Positions 1 through 4,968 of a stretch of 16,093 bases of DNA are shown here, piece by piece. Below the pieces are notes generated by a model, which was not told the DNA's origin, did not search any database, and saw only the letters and a list, made by a program, of their open reading frames with translations. Source of the stretch: DRGT01 sp022567895 (GTDB taxonomy: Archaea; Thermoproteota; Nitrososphaeria; Nitrososphaerales; Nitrosopumilaceae); contig JADFGC010000024.1 of the NCBI GenBank assembly GCA_022567895.1, forward strand, positions 1 to 16,093. The letters run 5' to 3'. The position numbers and the translations under genes were made by a program. How positions within the stretch are numbered: the first letter of the stretch is position 1; the number at the start of each line of letters is the position of its first letter.

Positions 1-1
1 A

Positions 2-151
2 AAATTGCAAGAAATTCTAATAATAAAGGAAATTGCACAGCTTCCTTTCTGGAAACAATAAACAATTAAATGGCATAATCAAGGAAAAATTTCAGAATCT
101 GAGCTTGTAAATGCAATAAACTTTCTACTAAAAGGACTGGAAAAACAATGA
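2..151 (+). pseudogene. 3' end of a secreted-protein gene interrupted by an in-frame stop
   Basis: Frame 2 from the left edge reads into LPFWKQ, meets TAA at 59-61, then continues TIKWHNQGKISESELVNAI and ends at TGA 149-151. Across the stop the reading aligns without gaps to the module in the next gene (LPQWFENNFQWYREG-ISE-EL-NAI) and to the module at the end of the protein at 9806-11038. The TAA falls on an Asn position and is one substitution from AAA. The final TGA overlaps the next gene's ATG (ATGA, 148-151), as expected for an old operon. I infer a nonsense mutation in a C-terminal surface-protein module; a truncated but functional protein, readthrough, or a sequencing error are alternatives. 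The 5' part lies outside the window. Confidence 0.6.
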
Positions 152-1527
152 AGTCTATAATTTTGATGAGCGTTTTTATAATTTCTATGCTTGTGCAACC
201 AGTTTTTGCTGCAAATGAGAATCTGTACGTTTCAAGAGATATTGCAGAACAAGGAATTGCAGAAAAATACTACTCACAACTAGAAAATACCTTCCCATTT
301 AGTGATGGGTGCACTAGTTTTGCTCCAGAAAATTATGATCACAAAAGTAATTATTTTTACATTGATGAGCTCAGTCCTACTTTTGATGTAGGATTCTTAA
401 AAAACGAACATCCCCTTGTAATTGATTCAACACCATTTACAAAATCAGATTTTTTGAAAAAATCAAAAACAGTAACAGTAGAAACAGGTAATCCAATTGT
501 TCTAAAGGTTCTACTTTTTGAAAATCGAGGACCACAAAACATTCAGAATGTCACATTGTATACCAATCTTCAAGATAGTTTTTCCATAGATGACAATACG
601 CCATACATCTCACTAAACAAAGATCCTCCAGGACCAGTTTCTGATCCTATTCAATATTACATCAGAGGGCAAATCGAAGAAGATTTTGGTCAATCATACA
701 AGTATGGTAGTCCTTGGGCAAGCTATTCAGTAAAAACACATGATCCTAATGGGCTCTTTGTGAATGTAACCTCATCATTTTCAAAAGAAAACCACAAGCT
801 AGAAACAGTTTTTGAATTTAGTTTTCAAAATCCCATGCCAATGTCTAACCTAGTTTTGACTTCGTCAGATACTAATGGCAATACCATGACTTGTTACATT
901 TTGGATGCTTTGGAAGTAAGTGCTGGTTCAACTCTTGAAAAACATGATAATCTTCCCCAATGGTTTGAAAATAATTTTCAGTGGTATAGAGAAGGGATGA
1001 TTTCTGAAACTGAACTAATTAATGCTATAAAATATCTTGCAGCTAAATCTTCATTCGTTGAAAATACTGATAAATGCTACAGGGAAAAATTTCCTATTGA
1101 CTGGTCAGGCTGTAATTTGTATGGAAAAGTTTTGCCAGACATAGATTATAGATATGCAAATCTAAGTAATGCAAACTTGGCAGGAGCTATATTTTCTGGA
1201 AAAGATCTTTCTAATGCTAATCTTAGTGGGGCTTTTCTAAAATATGCAGAAATTGATAATGCGAATCTTACAAATGCTGACCTATCAAATGTAAATATTA
1301 TTCGAGGTTGGGTAAGAGGTTCTGACCTTTCAAATGCAAACCTTAGTGGAGCATACCTCTGGAATACTGACTTTACATCCTCAAACTTGACAAACGTAAA
1401 TTTTCAAGATGCCACGTTAACATATGCAATTTTAGCTGGAACTGATCTAAAAGATGCAAACCTTGATGGAGCTGGAACTTGGTCTACAAACCTTAATGAT
1501 TGTTACAATCATCCCATTTGTGAATAA
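148..1527 (+). CDS. Secreted pentapeptide-repeat protein with thaumarchaeal W-rich module
   Basis: The 459-aa product starts with a signal peptide (about residues 1-21, hydrophobic core then PVFA|AN), so it should be exported. Residues about 25-260 form a domain I do not recognise, rich in beta-prone sequence. Residues 269-296 (LPQWFENN...NAIKYL) are the W-x3-N-x2-W module common in thaumarchaeal surface proteins. From residue 337 to about 444 runs a series of A(N/D)LxN/G pentapeptides (ANLSN, ANLAG, ANLSG, ANLTN, ADLSN), predicted to build a right-handed beta-helix. The end is Cys-containing (CYNHPIC). ATG 148 overlaps the preceding stop, indicating co-transcription with the interrupted upstream gene. 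No catalytic motif is seen; a role as an extracellular structural or binding protein is inference. Confidence 0.85.
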   Translation: MKSIILMSVFIISMLVQPVFAANENLYVSRDIAEQGIAEKYYSQLENTFPFSDGCTSFAPENYDHKSNYFYIDELSPTFDVGFLKNEHPLVIDSTPFTKSDFLKKSKTVTVETGNPIVLKVLLFENRGPQNIQNVTLYTNLQDSFSIDDNTPYISLNKDPPGPVSDPIQYYIRGQIEEDFGQSYKYGSPWASYSVKTHDPNGLFVNVTSSFSKENHKLETVFEFSFQNPMPMSNLVLTSSDTNGNTMTCYILDALEVSAGSTLEKHDNLPQWFENNFQWYREGMISETELINAIKYLAAKSSFVENTDKCYREKFPIDWSGCNLYGKVLPDIDYRYANLSNANLAGAIFSGKDLSNANLSGAFLKYAEIDNANLTNADLSNVNIIRGWVRGSDLSNANLSGAYLWNTDFTSSNLTNVNFQDATLTYAILAGTDLKDANLDGAGTWSTNLNDCYNHPICE

Positions 1528-1550
1528 AAAAATTGTAGCTTAAACTGTTT

Positions 1551-1574
1551 ATTGCTAAATGAAAATTTAGCAAT
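1551..1574. terminator. Perfect 10-bp hairpin after the pentapeptide gene
   Basis: ATTGCTAAAT (1551-1560), loop GAAA, ATTTAGCAAT (1565-1574) is a perfect 10-bp inverted repeat 24 bp past the stop at 1527 and abutting repeat copy A. It lies between convergent genes and could fold in either transcript. There is no long U-run after it, so a role in termination, processing or 3'-end stability is inference. Confidence 0.5.
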
Positions 1575-1623
1575 TAAGAATTAAGAATTTTCAGAATTAA
1601 CAGTTCGTATCAAATGTAAATAA
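1573..1623 (-). repeat. Dispersed 3'-end repeat, copy A (full length)
   Basis: Read on the minus strand it is ATTTACATTTGATACGAAC, TGTTAATTCTGAAAATTC, TTAATTCTTAA. It begins 7 bp past the stop of the 32-aa minus-strand gene (1631). It carries the invariant 12-nt segment TTTGATACGAAC and the TTCTTAATTCTTA tail shared with the other copies; the left arm is ATTTACA, giving one mismatch to the right arm TGTTAAT. Confidence 0.85.
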
Positions 1624-1630
1624 GAAAAAG

Positions 1631-1729
1631 CTACTTTCTAAAAAGTATGAATATTCTTGTGCCAACAAAGATGGCTACGCCAGCTACTATTGCACCGATC
1701 ACAATAAACTGTTCTAAATTATCCGCCAT
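1631..1729 (-). CDS. Small single-span membrane protein (32 aa)
   Basis: The minus strand encodes MADNLEQFIVIGAIVAGVAI then FVGTRIFILFRK: a short acidic N-terminus, one hydrophobic helix of about 20 residues (8-28) and a basic end (RK), as in a small inner-membrane peptide with the C-terminus inside. A second in-frame ATG at 1739-1741 would add MGLK. I have no function for it. It is one of a series of tiny minus-strand genes here, and repeat copy A starts just after its stop. The hydrophobic/basic pattern is stronger than expected by chance in AT-rich DNA, but length alone cannot prove it is translated. Confidence 0.55.
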   Translation of the reverse strand: MADNLEQFIVIGAIVAGVAIFVGTRIFILFRK

Positions 1730-1789
1730 TTTCAATCCCATTATAACAACAACATTCTTCCCATACTCTCACAAGTTTTCTAACTAACT

Positions 1790-1837
1790 CTAAGAATTAA
1801 GAATTTTCAGGATTAACAGTTCGTATCAAATGTTAAT
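1790..1837 (-). repeat. Dispersed 3'-end repeat, copy B (full length, best hairpin)
   Basis: On the minus strand it reads ATTAACATTTGATACGAAC, TGTTAATCCTGAAAATTC, TTAATTCTTAG. ATTAACA and TGTTAAT are perfect 7-bp inverted arms around the invariant TTTGATACGAAC. It lies 3 bp past the stop of the 34-aa gene (1841). This copy best represents the family consensus. Confidence 0.9.
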
Positions 1838-1840
1838 TTT

Positions 1841-1945
1841 CTAATCTGAAGTTCTTTCAATACCGTCATTGAAATTTCCAAATGACAATCCTTTTTTTCT
1901 TGCAGACGTCAAATACGTGTTTTCCATTTTTTTAACCTCTACCAT
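1841..1945 (-). CDS. Small hydrophilic protein (34 aa), unknown
   Basis: The minus strand reads MVEVKKMENTYLTSARKKGL then SFGNFNDGIERTSD, ending in TAG. The composition is balanced and charged rather than the poly-Lys/Asn/Ile typical of chance ORFs in AT-rich DNA. A second in-frame ATG (residue 7) could be the true start. AT-rich sequence (AATATCAAATAAG) lies 10-25 nt upstream and could act as a TATA region. The stop is immediately followed by repeat copy B. No domain is recognised and function is unknown; existence as a gene is likely but not certain. Confidence 0.45.
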   Translation of the reverse strand: MVEVKKMENTYLTSARKKGLSFGNFNDGIERTSD

Positions 1946-2010
1946 TCTATGAACTTATTTGATATTAAGAAAGATGGAACTTTTATTGATCTAATGGTTC
2001 CAAATTGGAA

Positions 2011-2035
2011 TCTAAGAATTAAGAATTTACAGATT
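2011..2035 (-). repeat. Dispersed 3'-end repeat, copy C (right half only)
   Basis: The minus strand reads AATCTGTAAATTCTTAATTC then TTAGA: the tail half of the family without the hairpin half. It supplies the last codons and the TAA stop (2019-2021) of the 60-aa membrane protein, so here the repeat has become part of a gene's end. Confidence 0.7.
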
Positions 2036-2201
2036 TTTCCTTATCTTTCTCATATTTTCTAATGAGAGTCCCTCCAATTGAAATGAATATGATTGCTGGA
2101 ATGATAGTAATGAACAATGGAAAATAAAATAATCCAAAAGGAATAGCACCTAACCCTAATACTATGAATATAATTCCCCAAATTAGAGATAAAGTTCCCA
2201 T
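2019..2201 (-). CDS. Small two-helix membrane protein (60 aa)
   Basis: Starting at ATG 2199-2201, the product is MGTLSLIWGIIFIVLGLGAI then PFGLFYFPLFITIIPAIIFISIGG and a charged tail LIRKYEKDKEKSVNS. Two hydrophobic segments (about residues 3-22 and 26-45) and a positive C-terminal tail predict a helical hairpin in the membrane. A TTG codon just upstream is in frame, but ATG is the better start. No named family is recognised. Its last five codons lie inside repeat copy C. It sits in the run of small minus-strand genes between 1631 and 2554. Confidence 0.7.
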   Translation of the reverse strand: MGTLSLIWGIIFIVLGLGAIPFGLFYFPLFITIIPAIIFISIGGTLIRKYEKDKEKSVNS

Positions 2202-2223
2202 CAAGTTAGATGTTAAATCGATT

Positions 2224-2267
2224 GAATTAAGAATTTTCAGGATTAACAGTTCGTATCAAATGTAAAT
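2224..2267 (-). repeat. Dispersed 3'-end repeat, copy D (nearly full length)
   Basis: The minus strand reads TTTACATTTGATACGAAC, TGTTAATCCTGAAAATTC, TTAATTC, identical to copy B over its core except ATTTACA for ATTAACA and lacking the final TTAG. It starts 7-10 bp past the end of the candidate RNA at 2274-2372 and lies upstream of the 60-aa gene. Confidence 0.85.
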
Positions 2268-2273
2268 AAAATC

Positions 2274-2372
2274 GGAAGCCAACCAAAGCAACTAACTAAG
2301 CGAGGCAAAATTACTTTGTCGTACGTTCAACCCCGATGGTTGTATTCATTAGGGAGTACTGTGTTAGCTTCC
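2274..2372 (-). ncRNA. Candidate structured small RNA (about 100 nt)
   Basis: The ends pair: GGAAGCUAAC (2372-2363, minus strand) with GUUGGCUUCC (2283-2274) gives a 10-bp closing stem with one G-U pair. Inside, CAACC-AUCGG-GGUUG is a 5-bp hairpin, GUAC can pair with GUAC around it, and CAAA-GUAAU-UUUG is a second small hairpin. A TATA-like TTTTTATCTAT lies at 2391-2401, about 25 nt before 2372, which would place transcription start at the first G of the stem. A T-rich ATTTTATTT follows the 3' end, then repeat copy D. No protein-like frame is visible. I do not recognise the RNA; it does not fit tRNA, 5S rRNA or box C/D patterns. Strand choice rests on the TATA box. Confidence 0.35.
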
Positions 2373-2390
2373 AAAATTACAACGTAACCA

Positions 2391-2401
2391 ATAGATAAAA
2401 A
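2391..2401 (-). promoter_or_regulatory. TATA-like box for the candidate RNA
   Basis: The minus strand reads TTTTTATCTAT, centred about 24 nt upstream of position 2372, where the closing stem of the candidate RNA begins. Spacing matches archaeal TATA-to-start distances. Confidence 0.4.
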
Positions 2402-2407
2402 CAGGAT

Positions 2408-2554
2408 CTATTTTTTGAGACCGTTACGCAATGTTTGGCTTACCACTGCTGAAAAGCTGACTGATTTATTTGATTTTTTTATTAGCTGTGCCTGTTTTTG
2501 TCTTAGAATTTTTATTAAATTTTCATCAAGCATTATTGTTATTCGACGAAGCAA
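2408..2554 (-). CDS. Short ribbon-helix-helix-type DNA-binding protein (48 aa)
   Basis: From TTG 2552-2554 the minus strand encodes (M)LRRITIMLDENLIKILR then QKQAQLIKKSNKSVSFS and AVVSQTLRNGLKK. The layout is that of an RHH (MetJ/Arc, CopG-like) repressor or antitoxin: a short beta-strand RRITIML, an acidic turn (DEN), helix 1 (LIKILRQKQAQLIKKS), a turn (NKSVSFS) and helix 2 (AVVSQTLRNGL). An ATG at 2531-2533 would cut off the DNA-reading strand, so TTG is preferred. CTTAAATGA about 28 nt before the TTG is a candidate TATA box. No toxin gene is adjacent, though the 93-aa/117-aa operon lies upstream on the same strand. Target unknown. Confidence 0.65.
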   Translation of the reverse strand: MLRRITIMLDENLIKILRQKQAQLIKKSNKSVSFSAVVSQTLRNGLKK

Positions 2555-2617
2555 TTCACACTATAATACGTTATTATTTCATTTAAGGAAATCGACAGAA
2601 TTACCGAACTGTTGAAA

Positions 2618-2646
2618 TCTAAGAATTAAGAATTTTCAGATTAAAA
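2618..2646 (-). repeat. Dispersed 3'-end repeat, copy E (tail half)
   Basis: The minus strand reads TTTTAATCTGAAAATTC then TTAATTCTTAGA. It keeps the AATC(C)TGAAAATTC junction and tail but lacks the invariant 12-nt segment. It lies between the 93-aa gene and the ribbon-helix-helix gene, in the same orientation as the other copies relative to minus-strand transcription. Confidence 0.7.
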
Positions 2647-2698
2647 GATATTTGAGGTTTACACTAAAGTATAACTTTGACAAACCCTGTTTTATGAT

Positions 2699-2776
2699 GT
2701 GTGGAAATATATTGTCATTATCGTGTTAGCTGCCGCGTTTTTCGCCTTTGCATGGGCTATTTCACTATCCAACTAA
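2699..2776 (+). CDS. Possible 25-aa membrane peptide
   Basis: From GTG 2699 the plus strand reads MWKYIVIIVLAAAFFAFAWA then ISLSN and TAA (2774-2776): essentially one hydrophobic helix with a basic residue at the N-terminal side. A TATA-like GTATAACT at 2669-2676 is centred 26-27 nt before the GTG, which fits the leaderless pattern of neighbouring genes. The codons are GC-richer (GCC GCG TTC GCC) than the surroundings. It is the only plus-strand candidate in this stretch, so a chance ORF opposite an untranslated minus-strand transcript cannot be excluded. Confidence 0.35.
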   Translation: MWKYIVIIVLAAAFFAFAWAISLSN

Positions 2777-2788
2777 CCTTAATCCCTT

Positions 2789-3070
2789 TCATTTATCAGG
2801 CCTCTCGTTATTTTCCTCAATTCTTTGCTTTAACAAAGTCCTTGCCTTTTCAACCAGGTCAAACAGAATAACTGCTGTAAAAGATAGATTTTTTCTTTTT
2901 GCCCAGGCTTCAATATCTCTGCCTTTTCTTTCAAACGTGTCAATTATGCGCTCATATTTTGCATGTCTTTTTTGTATAGTTGATTTTTTGTATCTTGGGC
3001 TAGGGTTGTTTAATTGTTGGATAATCGCTTTTAGAATATTTTCATAAGCTGTAACTTGGCGTATGATCAT
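2789..3070 (-). CDS. Helical hypothetical protein (93 aa), second gene of an operon
   Basis: The ATG at 3068-3070 overlaps the TGA of the upstream gene (3067-3069) as ATGA, implying translational coupling; a GTG farther up (3097) is open but would overlap more. The product (MIIRQVTAYENILKAII..., ending RIEENNERPDK) is predicted almost wholly helical, with basic stretches (RYKKSTIQKRHAKYER, WAKRKN) that could contact nucleic acid. I recognise no family. Its partner resembles the N-terminal part of a tyrosine recombinase, so it may be an accessory of that protein or a remnant of the same element. Base use is richer in G and C than the core genes nearby, compatible with transfer. Confidence 0.65.
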   Translation of the reverse strand: MIIRQVTAYENILKAIIQQLNNPSPRYKKSTIQKRHAKYERIIDTFERKGRDIEAWAKRKNLSFTAVILFDLVEKARTLLKQRIEENNERPDK

Positions 3071-3420
3071 TTCCAAAACCCCTGGAGTTTCAACCACTCG
3101 ACAAACTCCCGTCTGAGCTTGACATCCGATACATCAAAGACCGCTATTTCTGCGCCTTGTTGTTTTAGGATCTCAGGTTTCTTTGGGCATTCAGAATAAA
3201 TTATTTTTTTAATCCATTCCGGATCCTTTTTTGCCCTTAGAACAAACTCGTTAACCCTTGCCTCGTATCCTTGACTCTGTAAAATATCCTCAAGAAATTC
3301 ATTTACAAATTTCTTTAGCATTATGGTATATTCCTTTAAGGTTGCTTCTGTCTGACAGCCGGACTTGAATAACTCGATAGGACTGGAACTTTTTTGAATG
3401 TCCTTAATTGTAATTTTCAT
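3067..3420 (-). CDS. Integrase-like N-terminal (SAM-like core-binding) fragment, 117 aa
   Basis: Residues about 17-70 (ELFKSGCQTEATLKEYTIML..., YEARVNEFVLRAKKDPEWI) resemble the N-terminal core-binding region of thaumarchaeal tyrosine recombinases, where T-LKEY-LK-F is followed by an RAKKDPEW-type helix. The catalytic domain (R...HxxR...Y) is absent: after about residue 80 the sequence goes to AEIAVFDVSDVKLRREFVEW and stops. It is therefore either a truncated integrase or a free DNA-binding domain. ATG 3418-3420 has an AATTTATTA box about 26 nt upstream (3442-3450). It shares a short divergent promoter region with the mqnE-like gene and overlaps the 93-aa gene by 4 nt. Confidence 0.6.
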   Translation of the reverse strand: MKITIKDIQKSSSPIELFKSGCQTEATLKEYTIMLKKFVNEFLEDILQSQGYEARVNEFVLRAKKDPEWIKKIIYSECPKKPEILKQQGAEIAVFDVSDVKLRREFVEWLKLQGFWK

Positions 3421-3502
3421 TACTTTGTAATTGGTTACGAATGTAATAAATTAACAGTATTGTTAACCAAGTTTTATATTTGCTCAGAAATGAGTTTGTG
3501 GT
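3421..3502. promoter_or_regulatory. Divergent promoter region with nested palindromes
   Basis: Two TATA-like boxes face away from each other: AATTTATTA (minus, 3442-3450) for the integrase-like gene and TTTTATATT (plus, 3472-3480) for the radical SAM gene, whose GTG at 3503 sits about 27 nt downstream (leaderless). Exactly between them is TTAACA-GTAT-TGTTAA (3451-3466), and TTGGTTA (3431-3437)/TAACCAA (3464-3470) flank it as a second inverted repeat. The arrangement suggests a shared operator; the regulator is unknown. Confidence 0.55.
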
Positions 3503-4600
3503 GTGTTAGAACAATTAGTTGGTCAATCTCAAGCTCTAGATCGTGCAATTGCTGGCGAAGAGCTTTCTTTCAATGATGGTGTGGAATTGATGAATTATGA
3601 TAATTTGCATATGTTAGGTGCAGTTGCTGACATGAATAGAAAAAAACTTGTTGGTGATACAGTAACCTTTGCATCTTCCTATTACATGAATTACACAAAC
3701 GTTTGTGCTGCAAGCTGTCAAATGTGTGCATTTTATAGAAAAGGAAATGAAGACGATGCATATACTCTAACCCCTGAACAGATTGAACAAAGAGTAGCTC
3801 TGGCTAAACAGATGGGTGCAACTGAAGTTCATATTGTTGGTGGATTTCATCCGAAAGCTCCTCTAGATTACTATGAATACATGATGAGAATTATCAAAGA
3901 CAATCATCCAGAATTAAACATCAAGGCTTTCACTGCCGCAGAAATCTTCTTCTTATCAAAACTAACAAAAAATTCTGTAAAAGAAATTCTTTCTAGATTA
4001 AAGGATGCAGGTCTTGATTCTATGCCTGGTGGAGGTGCAGAATTGTTTCACCCAGATGTCAGAAAACAAATTGTTAGAGGAAAATGTACTGGCCAAGAAT
4101 GGTTAGACACAATTGAGCAGGCTCACAACTTGGGAATTAAAAGCAATGCAACAATGCTTTATGGTCATGTAGAAAAAATTGAGCACATTATTGATCATCT
4201 CATCAAAATTCGTGAATTACAAAAAAAGACAAAAGGATTCATCACCTTTATCCCTCTTAGATTTAGTTTAGATAATACCGAACTTGAAAAGAAAGGATTA
4301 GTTACACATGAGTGCTCTTCTGTTTATGATCTTAAAGTAGTCGCATTATCTAGACTGATGCTCGGAAGTTTTCTAAACAACATATCCGTATATTGGGTTG
4401 CTTATGGCAAAAAACTAGCACAAGTAGCTTTATCATATGGGGGAAGTGATTTAGTCGGAACTGCTTTTTCTGAAGAAATCTATCGTGCAGCTGGAAAACC
4501 AACTAATTCATCAATTTTGGAATTAGCTACAATGGTAAAAGAAGCTGGAAGACAACCTGCACAAAGAGACACATTCTTTAACATTCTAAAAAAGCTCTAA
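3503..4600 (+). CDS. mqnE: Radical SAM aminofutalosine synthase-like enzyme (MqnE/MqnC/CofH family)
   Basis: The 365-aa product has the radical SAM cluster motif C68-x3-C72-x2-C75 followed by AFYRKGN, the GGFHP segment, DSMPGGGAELF, and SNATMLYGHVE with FIPLRF. These are hallmarks of the MqnE/MqnC/CofH group; NATMLYGH and FIPLRF read closest to MqnE, which makes aminofutalosine from a chorismate-derived enolpyruvyl benzoate in the futalosine route to menaquinone. MqnC (the next cyclisation) is the main alternative, CofH a lesser one. GTG 3503 is the first start after an in-frame stop and has a well-spaced TATA box. An MqnD-like gene lies 0.4 kb downstream on the opposite strand, supporting quinone synthesis. 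Confidence 0.8.
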   Translation: MLEQLVGQSQALDRAIAGEELSFNDGVELMNYDNLHMLGAVADMNRKKLVGDTVTFASSYYMNYTNVCAASCQMCAFYRKGNEDDAYTLTPEQIEQRVALAKQMGATEVHIVGGFHPKAPLDYYEYMMRIIKDNHPELNIKAFTAAEIFFLSKLTKNSVKEILSRLKDAGLDSMPGGGAELFHPDVRKQIVRGKCTGQEWLDTIEQAHNLGIKSNATMLYGHVEKIEHIIDHLIKIRELQKKTKGFITFIPLRFSLDNTELEKKGLVTHECSSVYDLKVVALSRLMLGSFLNNISVYWVAYGKKLAQVALSYGGSDLVGTAFSEEIYRAAGKPTNSSILELATMVKEAGRQPAQRDTFFNILKKL

Positions 4601-4626
4601 TTTTTAATTAATAAAATATTTTCAAA
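4601..4626. terminator. T-rich spacer between convergent genes
   Basis: The 26-bp gap is almost pure A/T with TTTTT, AATTAATAAAA and TATTTTC, giving oligo-T on both strands. Archaeal RNA polymerase terminates at such tracts, so it may serve both the radical SAM gene and the small membrane gene. Confidence 0.4.
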
Positions 4627-4908
4627 TTATTCTGCGGGCTTTTTCTCCACTTTTTTTATTCCACCTTTTCTTTTTCTTCTTGCCCCGAAACTAATCAAAA
4701 CTAAGAGAAATCCAATTCCCATTAAAATACCAGATAAATTATTCATACCTCGATTTTCTTGCTGTCTTATCAAAAGATCCAATGTCTCTTCTTCAGTCAT
4801 CCCACTTTCTCCTAGAATTATTACTGAACTTAGGTACAGTGAGAGAATAGTGCCAACTATTATCATAACTAATCCTCCTGAAAGAATTTTCTTATCGACT
4901 AGAACCAT
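4627..4908 (-). CDS. Small two-helix membrane protein (93 aa)
   Basis: Two hydrophobic segments are clear: residues about 9-32 (LSGGLVMIIVGTILSLYLSS) and 59-76 (LSGILMGIGFLLVLISFG), separated by an acidic loop (GMTEEETLDLLIRQQEN) and followed by a strongly basic tail (ARRKRKGGIKKVEKK). By the positive-inside rule both ends are cytoplasmic and the loop outside. ATG 4906-4908 is used. It converges on the radical SAM gene with a 26-bp T-rich gap, and the mqnD-like gene lies upstream on the same strand, so it could be read from an mqnD transcript or from its own promoter. No named family is recognised. Confidence 0.7.
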   Translation of the reverse strand: MVLVDKKILSGGLVMIIVGTILSLYLSSVIILGESGMTEEETLDLLIRQQENRGMNNLSGILMGIGFLLVLISFGARRKRKGGIKKVEKKPAE

Positions 4909-4968
4909 TTCCTAAATTTCAGTTATTGTAAATCGTATTTAGAGTATTTTGAGATGTTTTGGCTAGAA

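Noticed and set aside
2274..2372. tRNA or 5S rRNA in the structured element (GGGAGTACTG and a GTTCAAC stretch resemble parts of these)
   Set aside because: No cloverleaf or anticodon arm can be drawn, the T-arm-like stretch does not pair, and the 5S-like decamer is in the wrong place and on the wrong strand for the promoter.
2415..2615. 66-aa plus-strand open frame
   Set aside because: It lies opposite the ribbon-helix-helix gene and has the Cys/Phe-rich composition of an antisense shadow.
1573..2646. CRISPR array
   Set aside because: Repeats are unevenly spaced (about 190-430 bp apart), some are half copies, and the intervals contain coding frames; no cas genes are present.
2748..3047. 99-aa plus-strand open frame
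   Set aside because: It is antisense to the 93-aa gene, which has an ATGA overlap with its partner and a coherent helical, charged composition; the plus frame reads as Cys/Phe/Leu-rich shadow sequence.
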